From assembly GCA_016207275.1 (NCBI GenBank), contig JACQPY010000019.1, positions 1 through 32,457 on the forward strand: DNA of 32,457 nt, written 5' to 3'. The position numbers were made by a program, and so were the translations under genes. Shown here piece after piece: positions 14,245 to 21,292 of the stretch. The first letter of the stretch is position 1, and each line of letters starts with the position of its first letter. Below the pieces are notes generated by a model. The model had not been told where the DNA came from and made no database searches. It worked only from the letters and a program-made list of their open reading frames with translations. The DNA is from Candidatus Kerfeldbacteria bacterium. Its GTDB lineage: Bacteria; Patescibacteriota; Patescibacteriia; SBBC01.

Positions 14245-16659
14245 CTACTTCACGCCTCTCTTCCACCACCCCACGCCGGCGCCCCCGACGACCGCCGCCG
14301 CTACCAACAGGTACATCCACCACGTTGGGCTGGCCTTTTTAGCAACGTTCACCGGCGAAGCCGAGGTGGTGTGGAGAATTGGTTCAACCACCCGAATATC
14401 ATCTTTCATGCGCGGCAGTAAACGCAGACCGCTCGAGGTCCGACTCAGAATTCCAGAAACTCCCACTCGGTCGCCAGAACGCATCGCCGGGCGCTTGAAC
14501 CCGGTTGACGCTCGCACGTAGACGGCCAGTTCGCCGCTGCCGTCATCAACGGTAAATCGGCTGCCGGACAGCGTCGTGACCTCGCCGGTTACCCGAACCA
14601 GCGAACCGACCCGCTCGTCAAGATCAGCCGCCTGGACATCGACGATCGCTGGCTCCTGTCGTTCGCCGCGGAGCACGACATCAACCGCACGTTCCACCAG
14701 TACGTACGGCTCGCTGTACTTCGTTCGACGTTTGCCAGTGATCTTGACCACATCGCCAATGGAGAGCTTCGGCAGCGGTTCATTCGAACGGATGGCAATG
14801 CCGCCGCGGCCGTCGCTGACGTAGAAAACCCCGTCCCCGAGCATACTCGGCGGAACCGTCACCCAGCCCTCGACCGTCGCCACGGTCGAAGAATCTGCAG
14901 TCTGTGCCTCAGCAATCGTCCGCACGGTCGCCGCTCCCTTGACCGTTCCCTTCTTGGTCGCGCTTTTCTTCGATCGGGAAGGGTTTTTGAGCGGCGGACG
15001 AACGGTGAATTCACGGGTGGCGCTGTCTTCCAAGCCGGTCGCATCACGAACGGTAAGCTGGACGACAACCGGTCCTTCCTCGCTGAACCGATGCTTGGCC
15101 GTTCGTCCGGTTCCGTGTTCGCCGTCGCCGAAGTCCCAAGCGAATGACCGAACGTCGCCGTCGACGTCAGTGCTATCCGAGGCGTCGAAGGTTACCGGCT
15201 CGCCAACGCGGCGAATCTTGCTAACGCTGAACTTCGCTTCCGGCGGGTGGTTTGGCTTGACGATTTCATTCGCGCTGCCGGGCGTCGGTTTCGTCGTCCA
15301 TTGCCAGGTACTTCCATCCCAGGCGTACGTCGAGTTTTCTTCAACGTCGCTGTAGTGCACCTCATGAACGACCGTACCAGCGGCGTTCTTCAATCGCACC
15401 GTATCACCATCGTTGTTGAGGGCGATCTTGCTCTGCTCCCTTTTCAGCACCACAAACGATCCGTTCGTGATCTTCGTTCCGCCCGGAAACTTGTACGTCG
15501 TTCCGCTTTCATCACTAACGCTCCAACCGCTAAGATCAACATCGCCGCCGCTGGCGACGAATTCAATAAACTCACCGTCATCCGCGCCATCCGGATTCGG
15601 GAACAATTCATTGATGGTTAACGAACTGGTGCTCGGCGTCGGGTTGTTCAAGGGCGGAGGTGAATCGGGTACCGGCGGCGGCGAAACGGTGACGGTGAAA
15701 TTCACGCTGGTACTCCCCGTTCCGTCGTCAACGGCTAACGTCCCCACGTACGAGCCCGCCGAGAGGTACACGTGCGTCGGCGCCACCGCCTGGCTGGTCG
15801 CGCCATCGCCAAAAGCCCACCAAAACTGAAGGGTATCGCCATCGGGATCGTGCGCATCCGAACCGTCGAAAGTCACGGTCACACCAACCGCCGCCTGCTG
15901 ATCGCTGACAATCGGTACAACCGGCGGCACGTTGTCGTTCTGGCTGCGCGGCGTTCCCAGCACGATTGAACCGCTCTTCAAATTAACGGCTATAGTGGAA
16001 GTGTGCCACGATTCTTTTTTCGTACCGTCTCCCGGAAGGCCGTTCCGCGCCATTGAGCCGTATGTTTCGCCGCTGACGTATTTCCCGGCCAGCGGCGTTC
16101 CACTTCCATCGTCAGCAATATCTACCAACACACCACTCGCATCATATAGTTTCACTTCCAAACCTGAGTTCAACAACGACACGGCGGTATCAACGACGTC
16201 GGGTTCCACTGCTAGATGCGTGCTCGTCGAACTGGCGGCGAAATTCGAAATCAAGAAAAAACCGCGCGGCTCGATTGACCTGCCGCTGGGAATCGTCAGT
16301 ATTGCCACTTCTTGACCGGACGACTTCCGGGTCAATTTCCATCCGCTCAAATCAACGGTGGTTTCACTCAGATTTCTAAACTCAATCCACTCATCGGCTG
16401 CCGAGGCTGGCGAGCCCATCCACAAGAGCTCGTTGATGACGACGCTCGGTATTTGACCGTCAACCCGCACGCCAAGACCGACCGGGAGTACCAGCGCCAC
16501 TACCGTTACCAGCAGCACTCCCCTCCTTCCAAAGTTCTTCAGAAGAGGAAATAAGGAGGGGTGCCGCGAAGCGCGAAGCGGCTTACGTGGGGTGAATCCC
16601 CTCCTTTCAGGCGAAACAAACAAGGAGGGGTGCCCGGAGGGTGGGGTGGTAACAAACAT
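14245..16659 (-). CDS. Large surface protein: two lamin-tail domains, two PKD domains, OB-fold region, C-terminal TM
   Basis: About 804 residues. After an odd N-terminal stretch comes an Arg-Arg plus hydrophobic segment (about 47-66), a signal or anchor. Then a lamin-tail domain (VVINELLWMGSP...WIEFRNLSETTVDLSGWKL), a PKD domain (DGDTLQFWWAFGDG), a second lamin-tail domain (TINELFPNPDGADDGEFIEF), a second PKD (FAWDFGDGEHG) and two OB-like segments (VATVEGWVTVPP...; GSLVRVTGEVT...) as in extracellular nucleic-acid-binding proteins. A C-terminal TM with basic tail (WWMYLLVAAAVVGG...WWKRG) ends it. The ATG at 16657-16659 lies behind a strong promoter; the first ~45 residues are encoded by two palindromic repeats. 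A later GTG (16518) is an alternative start but would lose the positive n-region. Confidence 0.85.
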   Translation of the reverse strand: MFVTTPPSGHPSLFVSPERRGFTPRKPLRASRHPSLFPLLKNFGRRGVLLVTVVALVLPVGLGVRVDGQIPSVVINELLWMGSPASAADEWIEFRNLSETTVDLSGWKLTRKSSGQEVAILTIPSGRSIEPRGFFLISNFAASSTSTHLAVEPDVVDTAVSLLNSGLEVKLYDASGVLVDIADDGSGTPLAGKYVSGETYGSMARNGLPGDGTKKESWHTSTIAVNLKSGSIVLGTPRSQNDNVPPVVPIVSDQQAAVGVTVTFDGSDAHDPDGDTLQFWWAFGDGATSQAVAPTHVYLSAGSYVGTLAVDDGTGSTSVNFTVTVSPPPVPDSPPPLNNPTPSTSSLTINELFPNPDGADDGEFIEFVASGGDVDLSGWSVSDESGTTYKFPGGTKITNGSFVVLKREQSKIALNNDGDTVRLKNAAGTVVHEVHYSDVEENSTYAWDGSTWQWTTKPTPGSANEIVKPNHPPEAKFSVSKIRRVGEPVTFDASDSTDVDGDVRSFAWDFGDGEHGTGRTAKHRFSEEGPVVVQLTVRDATGLEDSATREFTVRPPLKNPSRSKKSATKKGTVKGAATVRTIAEAQTADSSTVATVEGWVTVPPSMLGDGVFYVSDGRGGIAIRSNEPLPKLSIGDVVKITGKRRTKYSEPYVLVERAVDVVLRGERQEPAIVDVQAADLDERVGSLVRVTGEVTTLSGSRFTVDDGSGELAVYVRASTGFKRPAMRSGDRVGVSGILSRTSSGLRLLPRMKDDIRVVEPILHTTSASPVNVAKKASPTWWMYLLVAAAVVGGAGVGWWKRGVK
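16519..16650. repeat. Two CCCCTCCT...AGGAGGGGTG palindromes inside the 5' end of a coding region
   Basis: Copy 1 (about 16519-16594) has CCCCTCCTT/AAGGAGGGG then GCCGCGAAGCGCGAAGCGGC. Copy 2 (about 16598-16650) has CCCCTCCTT/AAGGAGGGGTG then CCCGGAGGGTGGGGTGGT. Read on minus in the gene's frame both give a recurring HPSLF phrase. Relatives are at 18627, 28143, 29491 and 30570. Confidence 0.8.
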
Positions 16660-16697
16660 AACCGGTGGCCTTTCTGCCACCGTTTTTGTCTGTTGTC

Positions 16698-16725
16698 AGT
16701 ATAATACCTAAAATTCACCTGTCAA
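16698..16725 (-). promoter_or_regulatory. Strong promoter of the lamin-tail surface protein
   Basis: On minus TTGACA (16720-16725), 16-bp spacer, TATACT (16698-16703). The best promoter match on this strand. Transcription would start near 16690, leaving about 30 nt with a small GGTGGC/GCCACC hairpin before the ATG. Confidence 0.75.
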
Positions 16726-16734
16726 GAATATGTA

Positions 16735-16761
16735 CAGGGACACCGAGAAACAGTGTCCCTG
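16735..16761 (-). terminator. Hairpin between the small Arg-rich gene and the next promoter
   Basis: CAGGGACAC (16735-16743) pairs with GTGTCCCTG (16753-16761), a perfect 9-bp stem with 9-nt loop, 10 bp after the stop of the small minus gene. There is no long U-run. Confidence 0.55.
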
Positions 16762-16771
16762 CCTGACCAGC

Positions 16772-16951
16772 TTATCGTTTCTTTGTGTCGAACTGCCAGT
16801 CCGGACCCCGCCTGGCAGCTTTTAAACGTCGAGCGGATTCTTCCTCGCTGGCGTCGTGGCCCGCGCCTTCCCTTACTCTCCCCATACTCATTTGCCTTCG
16901 GCGACCGGCCTGGCTCAAAACTTGCCTCATCAACCGCTCAGCTGGTCTCAT
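16772..16951 (-). CDS. Small Arg-rich hypothetical protein
   Basis: 59 residues, very basic (MRPAERLMRQVLSQAGRRRQ..., ending DWQFDTKKR). No family recognised. The case for a real gene rests on its signals: GGGGAGG eight bases before the ATG, promoter boxes TTGACT and TAGGCT at 16990-17019, and a 9-bp hairpin just after its stop. The longer frame starting at 16999 lacks a ribosome site. It sits between two surface-protein genes on the same strand. The charge suggests nucleic-acid or ribosome contact, but this is a guess. Confidence 0.55.
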   Translation of the reverse strand: MRPAERLMRQVLSQAGRRRQMSMGRVREGAGHDASEEESARRLKAARRGPDWQFDTKKR

Positions 16952-16989
16952 GGAACAACCCTCCCCGAAAAAGTGGCCGACGCGACCCG

Positions 16990-17019
16990 AGCCTAGCAAA
17001 CCCTTTGCATTGGAGTCAA
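16990..17019 (-). promoter_or_regulatory. Possible promoter of the small Arg-rich gene
   Basis: TTGACT (17014-17019), 18-bp spacer, TAGGCT (16990-16995) preceded by TGC on minus. The -10 style TGC-TAGGnT matches the promoter at 10152-10180. Confidence 0.45.
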
Positions 17020-17034
17020 TGCCTGGATCGCCGA

Positions 17035-17712
17035 TTAAAACGGAATATGGTACGAATCAGTGTATGTGCCGTCCGTAAGCACTCTTGAAAAATCCGTCCG
17101 CAGTTCATTTGGCAAGGTGGCGCAGGTACCCGTTGGCTCGACGCCAGGCACGCACTGGGCGACCACGCTTCCGGCGGCGTCGTAGTAGACTGTGGAAATC
17201 CCGTCGAAGGCTAAGTAGAACCGTTCCGCTGTAGCCGTCGACAGACCAGAACTGATGACTGACACGTCTTCAACTTGTGCGTTCAGCGTACTGACCAGGC
17301 CGAGGTCAACCATGCGCACGCCCGCGCCATCGTTACGCGGCTCGTAGCCGTTGCTCACTTCCTCGCCGTCGCTGAAACCGTCGCTGTCCGAGTCATCCTC
17401 GGTGGGCTTTGTACCATACAGCGCTTCCAGTTCGTCGGCCAAACCGTCTTCATCGGCATCCTTCGGACTGCGGCTGCCCAGGACGGTGCGGCCTGGCTGG
17501 CTCGTCTCCGCCGTGGCAGCCGCGCTATCCGCAACCGCCACGTGGCTGGACTGATCAACCGGCCGGCTGTACCACCACCAACCCCAGCCCAGCGCGGCGA
17601 CGGCCAAAACAGTCAACGCCGTCCACGCCCATGGCCGGGTTTTGCGCGGCTGCCGCCGAGGCACTGCCTGCGCCGGGGGTAACGGAACCTCATGCAGTTT
17701 GTCGAGAAACAT
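17035..17712 (-). CDS. Membrane protein with calcium-binding thrombospondin type 3-like repeats
   Basis: 225 residues. A proline-rich basic cytoplasmic start (PRRQPRKTRPW) precedes a TM segment (AWTALTVLAVAALGWGWWW, about 30-50). Outside lies KDADEDGLADELEALYGTKP followed by DDSDSDGFSDGEEVSNGYEP, two DxDxDGxxDxxE calcium loops of the thrombospondin type 3 kind common in CPR surface proteins. The C-terminal 80 residues are unassigned. I chose ATG 17710-17712, not the longer frame to 17826, because TAGAAT (17721-17726) sits nine bases upstream, the same spacing as at 4975, predicting a leaderless mRNA. Confidence 0.8.
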   Translation of the reverse strand: MFLDKLHEVPLPPAQAVPRRQPRKTRPWAWTALTVLAVAALGWGWWWYSRPVDQSSHVAVADSAAATAETSQPGRTVLGSRSPKDADEDGLADELEALYGTKPTEDDSDSDGFSDGEEVSNGYEPRNDGAGVRMVDLGLVSTLNAQVEDVSVISSGLSTATAERFYLAFDGISTVYYDAAGSVVAQCVPGVEPTGTCATLPNELRTDFSRVLTDGTYTDSYHIPF

Positions 17713-17743
17713 ACGACTACATTCTAGCGCAGCGTGCCAAGCT

Positions 17744-17772
17744 TTGACAGGTGCGCTATTATCACACACAAT
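17744..17772 (+). promoter_or_regulatory. Promoter of tRNA-Leu
   Basis: TTGACA (17744-17749), 17-bp spacer, CACAAT (17767-17772). The start would be near 17779, five bases before the mature tRNA. Confidence 0.6.
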
Positions 17773-17783
17773 GGGACGTTCGG

Positions 17784-17865
17784 GGGCGGGTGGCGGAATT
17801 GGTATACGCGCATGCCTTAGGAGCATGTTCCGAAAGGATTGAGAGTTCGAGTCTCTCCCCGCCCA
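17784..17865 (+). tRNA. tRNA-Leu (anticodon UAG), CCA not encoded
   Basis: Acceptor GGGCGGG/CCCGCCC, D arm with GGAATTGGTATAC, anticodon stem CATGC/GCATG with loop CTTAGGA (anticodon TAG), a long variable arm (TTCCGAAAGGAT), T arm GAGAG-TTCGAGT-CTCTC, discriminator A. The genome continues CCC, so CCA must be added by the nucleotidyltransferase, unlike tRNA-Arg here. Confidence 0.95.
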
Positions 17866-17894
17866 CCCTTAGTACGGGACGGGAGCAATCCCAT

Positions 17895-17922
17895 GGGGGT
17901 TCGAGTCCGACCGACGGCACCA
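17895..17922 (+). pseudogene. Detached 3' end of a different tRNA
   Basis: GGGGG-TTCGAGT-CCGAC resembles a T arm, followed by CGACGGC, discriminator A and CCA. The 5' acceptor strand (GCCGTCG), D arm and anticodon arm are missing upstream. The T stem is damaged. It is not a copy of the adjacent tRNA-Leu end. tRNA 3' ends are common integration sites, so it may be a scar. Confidence 0.5.
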
Positions 17923-17988
17923 CTTGGGCGGGATGCTCGCAAGGGATTGCCCCGCTGAGCGAGGTCCGTGGCACCAGTCAGAACATCT

Positions 17989-18564
17989 ATGAACCCACGA
18001 GTTGTGCTCACCATCGCCATCGCGCTGATCGTCGCCGGAGCCGCGTCGTTGATGTTCGCGCGACATCAAACCAATGAGGCGTCTGTTGTATCAACTGCGA
18101 ACAACACAAACCGCGCTGTCAACACTAACAGCGGTCTTGTTCCCCGGACGCTCCCGCAAAAACCGGCCCACGCGACGGTACCGCCCGGCAATGATCCGCA
18201 CGTTATTAGTGTGAAATTCATGGATGACCTCGATATCAAAATTAGTCCGAACGGATACCCCGTCGGCCGCACAGACACAGTACTGCAATCAACCGAAGCT
18301 GCCTCGCTTATGGAATTAATAAAGAAGGCCGGAGGAAAATGGCTCCCTGCATCGTCAACACTCGAGCAGGAAGGAAAGATCGACGACCTCCGCGCAGAAG
18401 CGGAAAAGTCAGGACACGCGATCGCCGACCTCAATAACTACTTCACGCTCATCATGCCCGACAGGGAAGAAACGACGAAATGGATGGACCTCCTGAACGC
18501 GCTCCCCGAGGTCGAGATCGCAACACCGGCCGTATTGACACAAACTGCGCCGGCGAAAAAATAA
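17989..18564 (+). CDS. Secreted/anchored protein resembling an orphan subtilase propeptide (I9-like)
   Basis: 191 residues. MNPRVVLTIAIALIVAGAASLMF is a signal anchor, then a low-complexity Asn/Thr linker. Residues ~65-185 (VISVKFMDDLDIKISPNGYPV..., then DLNNYFTLIMPD, LLNALPEVEIATPAV) read like the N-terminal prodomain of S8 serine peptidases, where the prodomain folds and blocks the protease and usually ends just before the catalytic part. No Asp-His-Ser catalytic domain follows; the frame stops at 18564. It could be a stand-alone protease inhibitor or a truncated protease. ATG 17989 starts at the signal sequence; there is no clear ribosome site. Assignment is from memory of sequence pattern only. 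Confidence 0.6.
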   Translation: MNPRVVLTIAIALIVAGAASLMFARHQTNEASVVSTANNTNRAVNTNSGLVPRTLPQKPAHATVPPGNDPHVISVKFMDDLDIKISPNGYPVGRTDTVLQSTEAASLMELIKKAGGKWLPASSTLEQEGKIDDLRAEAEKSGHAIADLNNYFTLIMPDREETTKWMDLLNALPEVEIATPAVLTQTAPAKK

Positions 18565-18626
18565 ACTGACACACGACAGTAAGAATGGACCTCGGTCAAT
18601 TCGACTAGATCCTCTTCGTATTGGCT

Positions 18627-18677
18627 CCCCTCCTCAGATGAGGAGGGGTGTCCGGTCGAATGACCGGACGGGGTGGT
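18627..18677. repeat. CCCCTCCT...AGGAGGGGTG palindrome, intergenic copy
   Basis: CCCCTCCTC-AGAT-GAGGAGGGG, TG, then TCCGGTC-GAAT-GACCGGA and CGGGGTGGTC. Two perfect hairpins in the fixed order of the family. It ends two bases before the NUDIX stop codon, so it may also terminate that minus-strand gene. Confidence 0.85.
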
Positions 18678-18678
18678 C

Positions 18679-19107
18679 TTAGTACACTACCCCTCTCCGA
18701 TAATTCCGTATTGCCTTCTCGCTCGGTACATACATTGGGCGCGGCAATTGATCAAGCGGAAACCATTCCCACCTCGTGATCTTTTCCGGTTCCATCACCT
18801 TCGCCTCGCCTTGAAAATCTGTGCAGAGAAATCCGATTGTCACGTAGTGCGCGTCGTACACGATGTCGTCGCCGACCCGCGCGATCGTTATTGCACCGAG
18901 CGATATCCCCGTCTCTTCCAAAACTTCGCGCCGCACGCACTGCTCAAGCGTCTCTCCAAAATGCAGCTTCCCGCCCGGCATGGTCCAGGTTCCTTCGCCG
19001 TGCAGCTCGCTCCCCGCTTTCTTGTAATCGGGGTTGCGAAAACCAAGCAGGACCTTCCCATGCCGAAGCTCGTGGCTTTCGCCACTGAACTTCCGCTCAA
19101 CAACCAA
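18679..19107 (-). CDS. NUDIX hydrolase, copy 1
   Basis: About 142 residues. The NUDIX box GGKLHFGETLEQCVRREV-LEETGI is complete (Gx5Ex7REVxEExGI), so it should hydrolyse a nucleoside diphosphate linked to another group; the substrate is unknown. Over most of its length it parallels the second NUDIX protein at 20067 (shared HGEGTW, GGKxHFGETL, DDIVYDAHYVTIGF, VMEPEKIT), so they are paralogues. The N-terminus is odd: the best start is TTG in the middle of what should be the first beta strand (LGVVLVVERK), with a stop just upstream. The gene may start at a non-standard codon or have lost its 5' end. The stop lies next to a palindrome. Confidence 0.85.
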   Translation of the reverse strand: MVVERKFSGESHELRHGKVLLGFRNPDYKKAGSELHGEGTWTMPGGKLHFGETLEQCVRREVLEETGISLGAITIARVGDDIVYDAHYVTIGFLCTDFQGEAKVMEPEKITRWEWFPLDQLPRPMYVPSEKAIRNYRRGVVY

Positions 19108-19108
19108 A

Positions 19109-19139
19109 ACAACCCCGAGCCTTCACTGACTAGGGTCGT
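19109..19139. other. Hairpin between NUDIX copy 1 and the membrane gene
   Basis: ACAACCC (19109-19115) and GGGTCGT (19133-19139) enclose GAGCCTTCACTGACTA. It closely resembles the terminator at 20018-20059 (shared CTTCACTGA loop), so it may be a decayed copy. Confidence 0.45.
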
Positions 19140-19190
19140 ACTTTAATACCACAACTGTTCATAACAAAACGCCTCCACCCCAAGGGTCGT

Positions 19191-19218
19191 TTGACGCCAC
19201 GTGGCTTAAGTATATCAT
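19191..19218 (+). promoter_or_regulatory. Promoter of the membrane protein gene
   Basis: TTGACG (19191-19196), 16-bp spacer, TATCAT (19213-19218). Start near 19225, giving a leader of about 70 nt. Confidence 0.6.
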
Positions 19219-19297
19219 TAAGGAAGCGGGGGGTACAAAACTCAACAAAAATCAATCGTTTAGCTAGATTTCAATAAGTCACTAAGGGAGGTTTCCC

Positions 19298-19978
19298 ATG
19301 ATCGACCTACAAGCAGCGACCCAGGCTCTGACCGCCTCGTTCCAGACGCTGTGGTTCAATTTCATAACCGCCGTGCCGACGTTCGTCGTCGCGCTCGTCG
19401 TCTTCTCACTCGGGCTCCTCGTCGCCGGGGCGCTCGGCAGCATCGCCACGAAGCTCATCAGGCTGACAAAACTCGATGCGCTGGTGGAGAAAGCCGGTGC
19501 CATCATCAAGCTGCAGACGCTGGGCGTGACATTCAACTTCTCCCGCACCGTTGGCTGGATCGTGCAGTGGTTCTTCGTGGTGGTCGTCCTGATTGCGGTG
19601 GCTGACATCCTCAACCTGACACAGGTGACGGACTTCCTTAAGAGCGTGGCCCTCTACCTCCCGAACGTCGTGGTGGCTGTTGTCATCCTGACCCTCGGTC
19701 TGATCCTCGGAAAGTTTGTCCATGACGTCGTCGAGCGGGGAATGAAGTCCTCGAACATGCCGGCCGCCGCCGGCAGCGTCGCCACCCTCGCGCAATGGGC
19801 GGTGGTGGTCTTCGCCATCATGGCCAGCCTGGCCCAACTCGGTATCGCGGCGCGGCTGATTGAGATTCTCTTCGCCGGACTGACGCTCGGCGTCGGCCTG
19901 GCCTTTGGCCTGGCCTTTGGGCTCGGCGGCAAGGAGAAAGCCAAGGCGTGGCTGGAAAAAATGTCGGGACGCCAATAG
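19298..19978 (+). CDS. Mechanosensitive-channel-like membrane protein (conserved TM-helix repeats)
   Basis: 226 residues with about four to five membrane helices. Two related segments, ALVVFSLGLLVAGALGSIATKLIR and AVVILTLGLILGKFVHDVVERGMK, match the conserved TM-helix repeat found in MscS-like and CmpX-type proteins. The last helix with the GVGLAFGLAFGLGGKEKAK glycine pattern resembles the pore helix that precedes the MscS beta domain. That soluble domain is absent, so gating might differ. GGGAGG six bases before ATG fixes the start. The gene has its own promoter and terminator. Confidence 0.8.
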   Translation: MIDLQAATQALTASFQTLWFNFITAVPTFVVALVVFSLGLLVAGALGSIATKLIRLTKLDALVEKAGAIIKLQTLGVTFNFSRTVGWIVQWFFVVVVLIAVADILNLTQVTDFLKSVALYLPNVVVAVVILTLGLILGKFVHDVVERGMKSSNMPAAAGSVATLAQWAVVVFAIMASLAQLGIAARLIEILFAGLTLGVGLAFGLAFGLGGKEKAKAWLEKMSGRQ

Positions 19979-20017
19979 CAAGAAGTAGAACCTTCTATTC
20001 CACTCTCGATTCACCGA

Positions 20018-20059
20018 ACGACCCCGGGTCTTCACTGATTCGGGGGTCGTGTCTTTTTT
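20018..20059 (+). terminator. Intrinsic terminator after the membrane protein gene
   Basis: ACGACCCC (20018-20025) pairs with GGGGTCGT (20043-20050), followed by GTCTTTTTTA. A typical rho-independent terminator 40 bp after the stop. Confidence 0.85.
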
Positions 20060-20066
20060 ATCTAAA

Positions 20067-20507
20067 TCAGTAAATCTTTCCCGCCAAAAAATTATCAATC
20101 ACTCTTTTACTCGCAGAAAACAACGGCTGTGGCAAATGTTCTGGGTCGAACCATCGCCACTCCGTAATCTTTTCCGGTTCCATCACTCTCGGCTCTCCAC
20201 GAAACTCTCGACAAACAAAACCAATGGTCACGTAGTGCGCGTCGTAGACAATATCATCGGCCACGCTTACAATTTGCAGCGGTCCGAGTGTCAGTCCCGT
20301 CTCTTCCAGCGTCTCACGCCGCGCGCACTCATCGAGCGTCTCTCCGAAGTGAATTTTGCCGCCAGGCAGCGTCCATGTCCCTTCGCCATGCAAAGCACTG
20401 CCGGCTTCCTTTGCGTCGGGATGGCGTCTGCCGAGGAGAATCTTTCCATCCTTTTCCAGGATCACCCCAACTCCGATTCCAGCGCTCTTGTTTTGTGCAT
20501 TCTCCAT
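20067..20507 (-). CDS. NUDIX hydrolase, copy 2
   Basis: 146 residues. IGVGVILEKDGKILLGRRHPD, then GTWTLPGGKIHFGETLDECA and RRETLEETGL form a complete NUDIX fold and box; likely a (d)NTP or nucleotide-sugar pyrophosphatase such as MutT-type clean-up enzymes. It is a paralogue of the protein at 18679, with an intact N-terminus here. ATG 20505-20507 is preceded by GGGGAAG. Upstream is a run of TTGAC-type short repeats. The convergent membrane gene ends about 90 bp away, with the terminator between. Confidence 0.92.
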   Translation of the reverse strand: MENAQNKSAGIGVGVILEKDGKILLGRRHPDAKEAGSALHGEGTWTLPGGKIHFGETLDECARRETLEETGLTLGPLQIVSVADDIVYDAHYVTIGFVCREFRGEPRVMEPEKITEWRWFDPEHLPQPLFSASKRVIDNFLAGKIY

Positions 20508-20520
20508 GGTCTTCCCCAGC

Positions 20521-20555
20521 AGTCAAATGTCAAAAGTCAATTGTCAAATGTTCAC
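20521..20555. repeat. TTTGAC/ATTGAC short-motif repeat
   Basis: Read on minus: ATTTGACAATTGACTTTTGA, CATTTGACT. Five or so TTGAC units lie upstream of NUDIX copy 2. Similar in style to the repeats near the S23-type gene. Confidence 0.55.
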
Positions 20556-20606
20556 TCATACCTCAACGCTCCCGTCGTTTCCTGCGGTCCAGTACACGGC
20601 CAGCTA

Positions 20607-21194
20607 TCATCTATTGTGATTTTTCCCGATCCAATCCTCAATAATCTCGCGCAGCAGCTCGGACTGAGACATGTGCCGGCGCCTGCTCTCACGATTGAGG
20701 ATGTCCTTCACGCGCGTCGTCGCGATGAAGTTGAATTTTTCGAGACGATCGGTCCGCGCATCCGCGAGCTCCCGCCGCAGCTCGGACTCGAGCTCCTTGC
20801 CGTCCGCATAATAAATGAAGCGGACGTTCGACACGCGCATTCCCTTAAGGAACGAATGGTTCGACTTTCGTTCGAGCTCTTTCCGCATACAGAGAAACAC
20901 GGGCTTTTTGCACTGGATCGCATACGATATCTGCAGTCCTAGGCCGGTTGATCCGGAGGAGCTCTCGGCAACAACGATATCCGCTTCGCGGATCGCGCGA
21001 AGCGACCTTCGATGGATCTCGTCGGGCAATCTCCCCTCGCCAATATCGAACCAACGATACGGCACGGCAAATCCGCACCGTCGTTCAACGAGATCGATAA
21101 GCCGAACGTAGCCGCCGGGGTTAACGTGAAACGCTTTGCTCGAAAACGTCACAAACGCTTTTCCTGCTGACGTTTTTTGCCGTCGGTGCGCCAC
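20607..21194 (-). CDS. Nucleoside 2-deoxyribosyltransferase-like protein with C-terminal ribbon-helix-helix segment
   Basis: About 195 residues from a GTG at 21192-21194. AFVTFSS at the N-terminus and READIVVAESSSGSTGLGLQISYAIQCKKPVFL match the fold of nucleoside 2-deoxyribosyltransferases and DNPH1/Rcl (ADVVVAE...SLGVGYELGRA), which cleave or exchange the N-glycosidic bond of deoxynucleotides. In that alignment the nucleophilic Glu (GYELG) is Gln here (GLQIS). The last 45 residues (FIATTRVKDILNRESRRRHMSQSELLREIIEDWI) look like a ribbon-helix-helix DNA-binding or dimer unit. The longer frame to 21452 overlaps the divergent CYTH gene and was not chosen. The start is uncertain. Confidence 0.7.
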   Translation of the reverse strand: MAHRRQKTSAGKAFVTFSSKAFHVNPGGYVRLIDLVERRCGFAVPYRWFDIGEGRLPDEIHRRSLRAIREADIVVAESSSGSTGLGLQISYAIQCKKPVFLCMRKELERKSNHSFLKGMRVSNVRFIYYADGKELESELRRELADARTDRLEKFNFIATTRVKDILNRESRRRHMSQSELLREIIEDWIGKNHNR

Positions 21195-21254
21195 GCTTCC
21201 GGTATACCATAGCACCGGACGGGTACACAATGGCGCGCTGCGTTGATCGTCTGC

Positions 21255-21260
21255 TACAAT
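21255..21260 (+). promoter_or_regulatory. Extended -10 box before the CYTH gene
   Basis: TGC-TACAAT, the same box as before polA. No clear -35 element. The ATG follows 33 bases later. Confidence 0.4.
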
Positions 21261-21292
21261 GATTCCATTATCTACTAGATACCGTAACCCAC

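Noticed and set aside
20521-20555. CRISPR-like array of TTGAC repeats
   Set aside because: Units are 6-9 bp without spacers of constant length, and no cas genes are present anywhere in the window.
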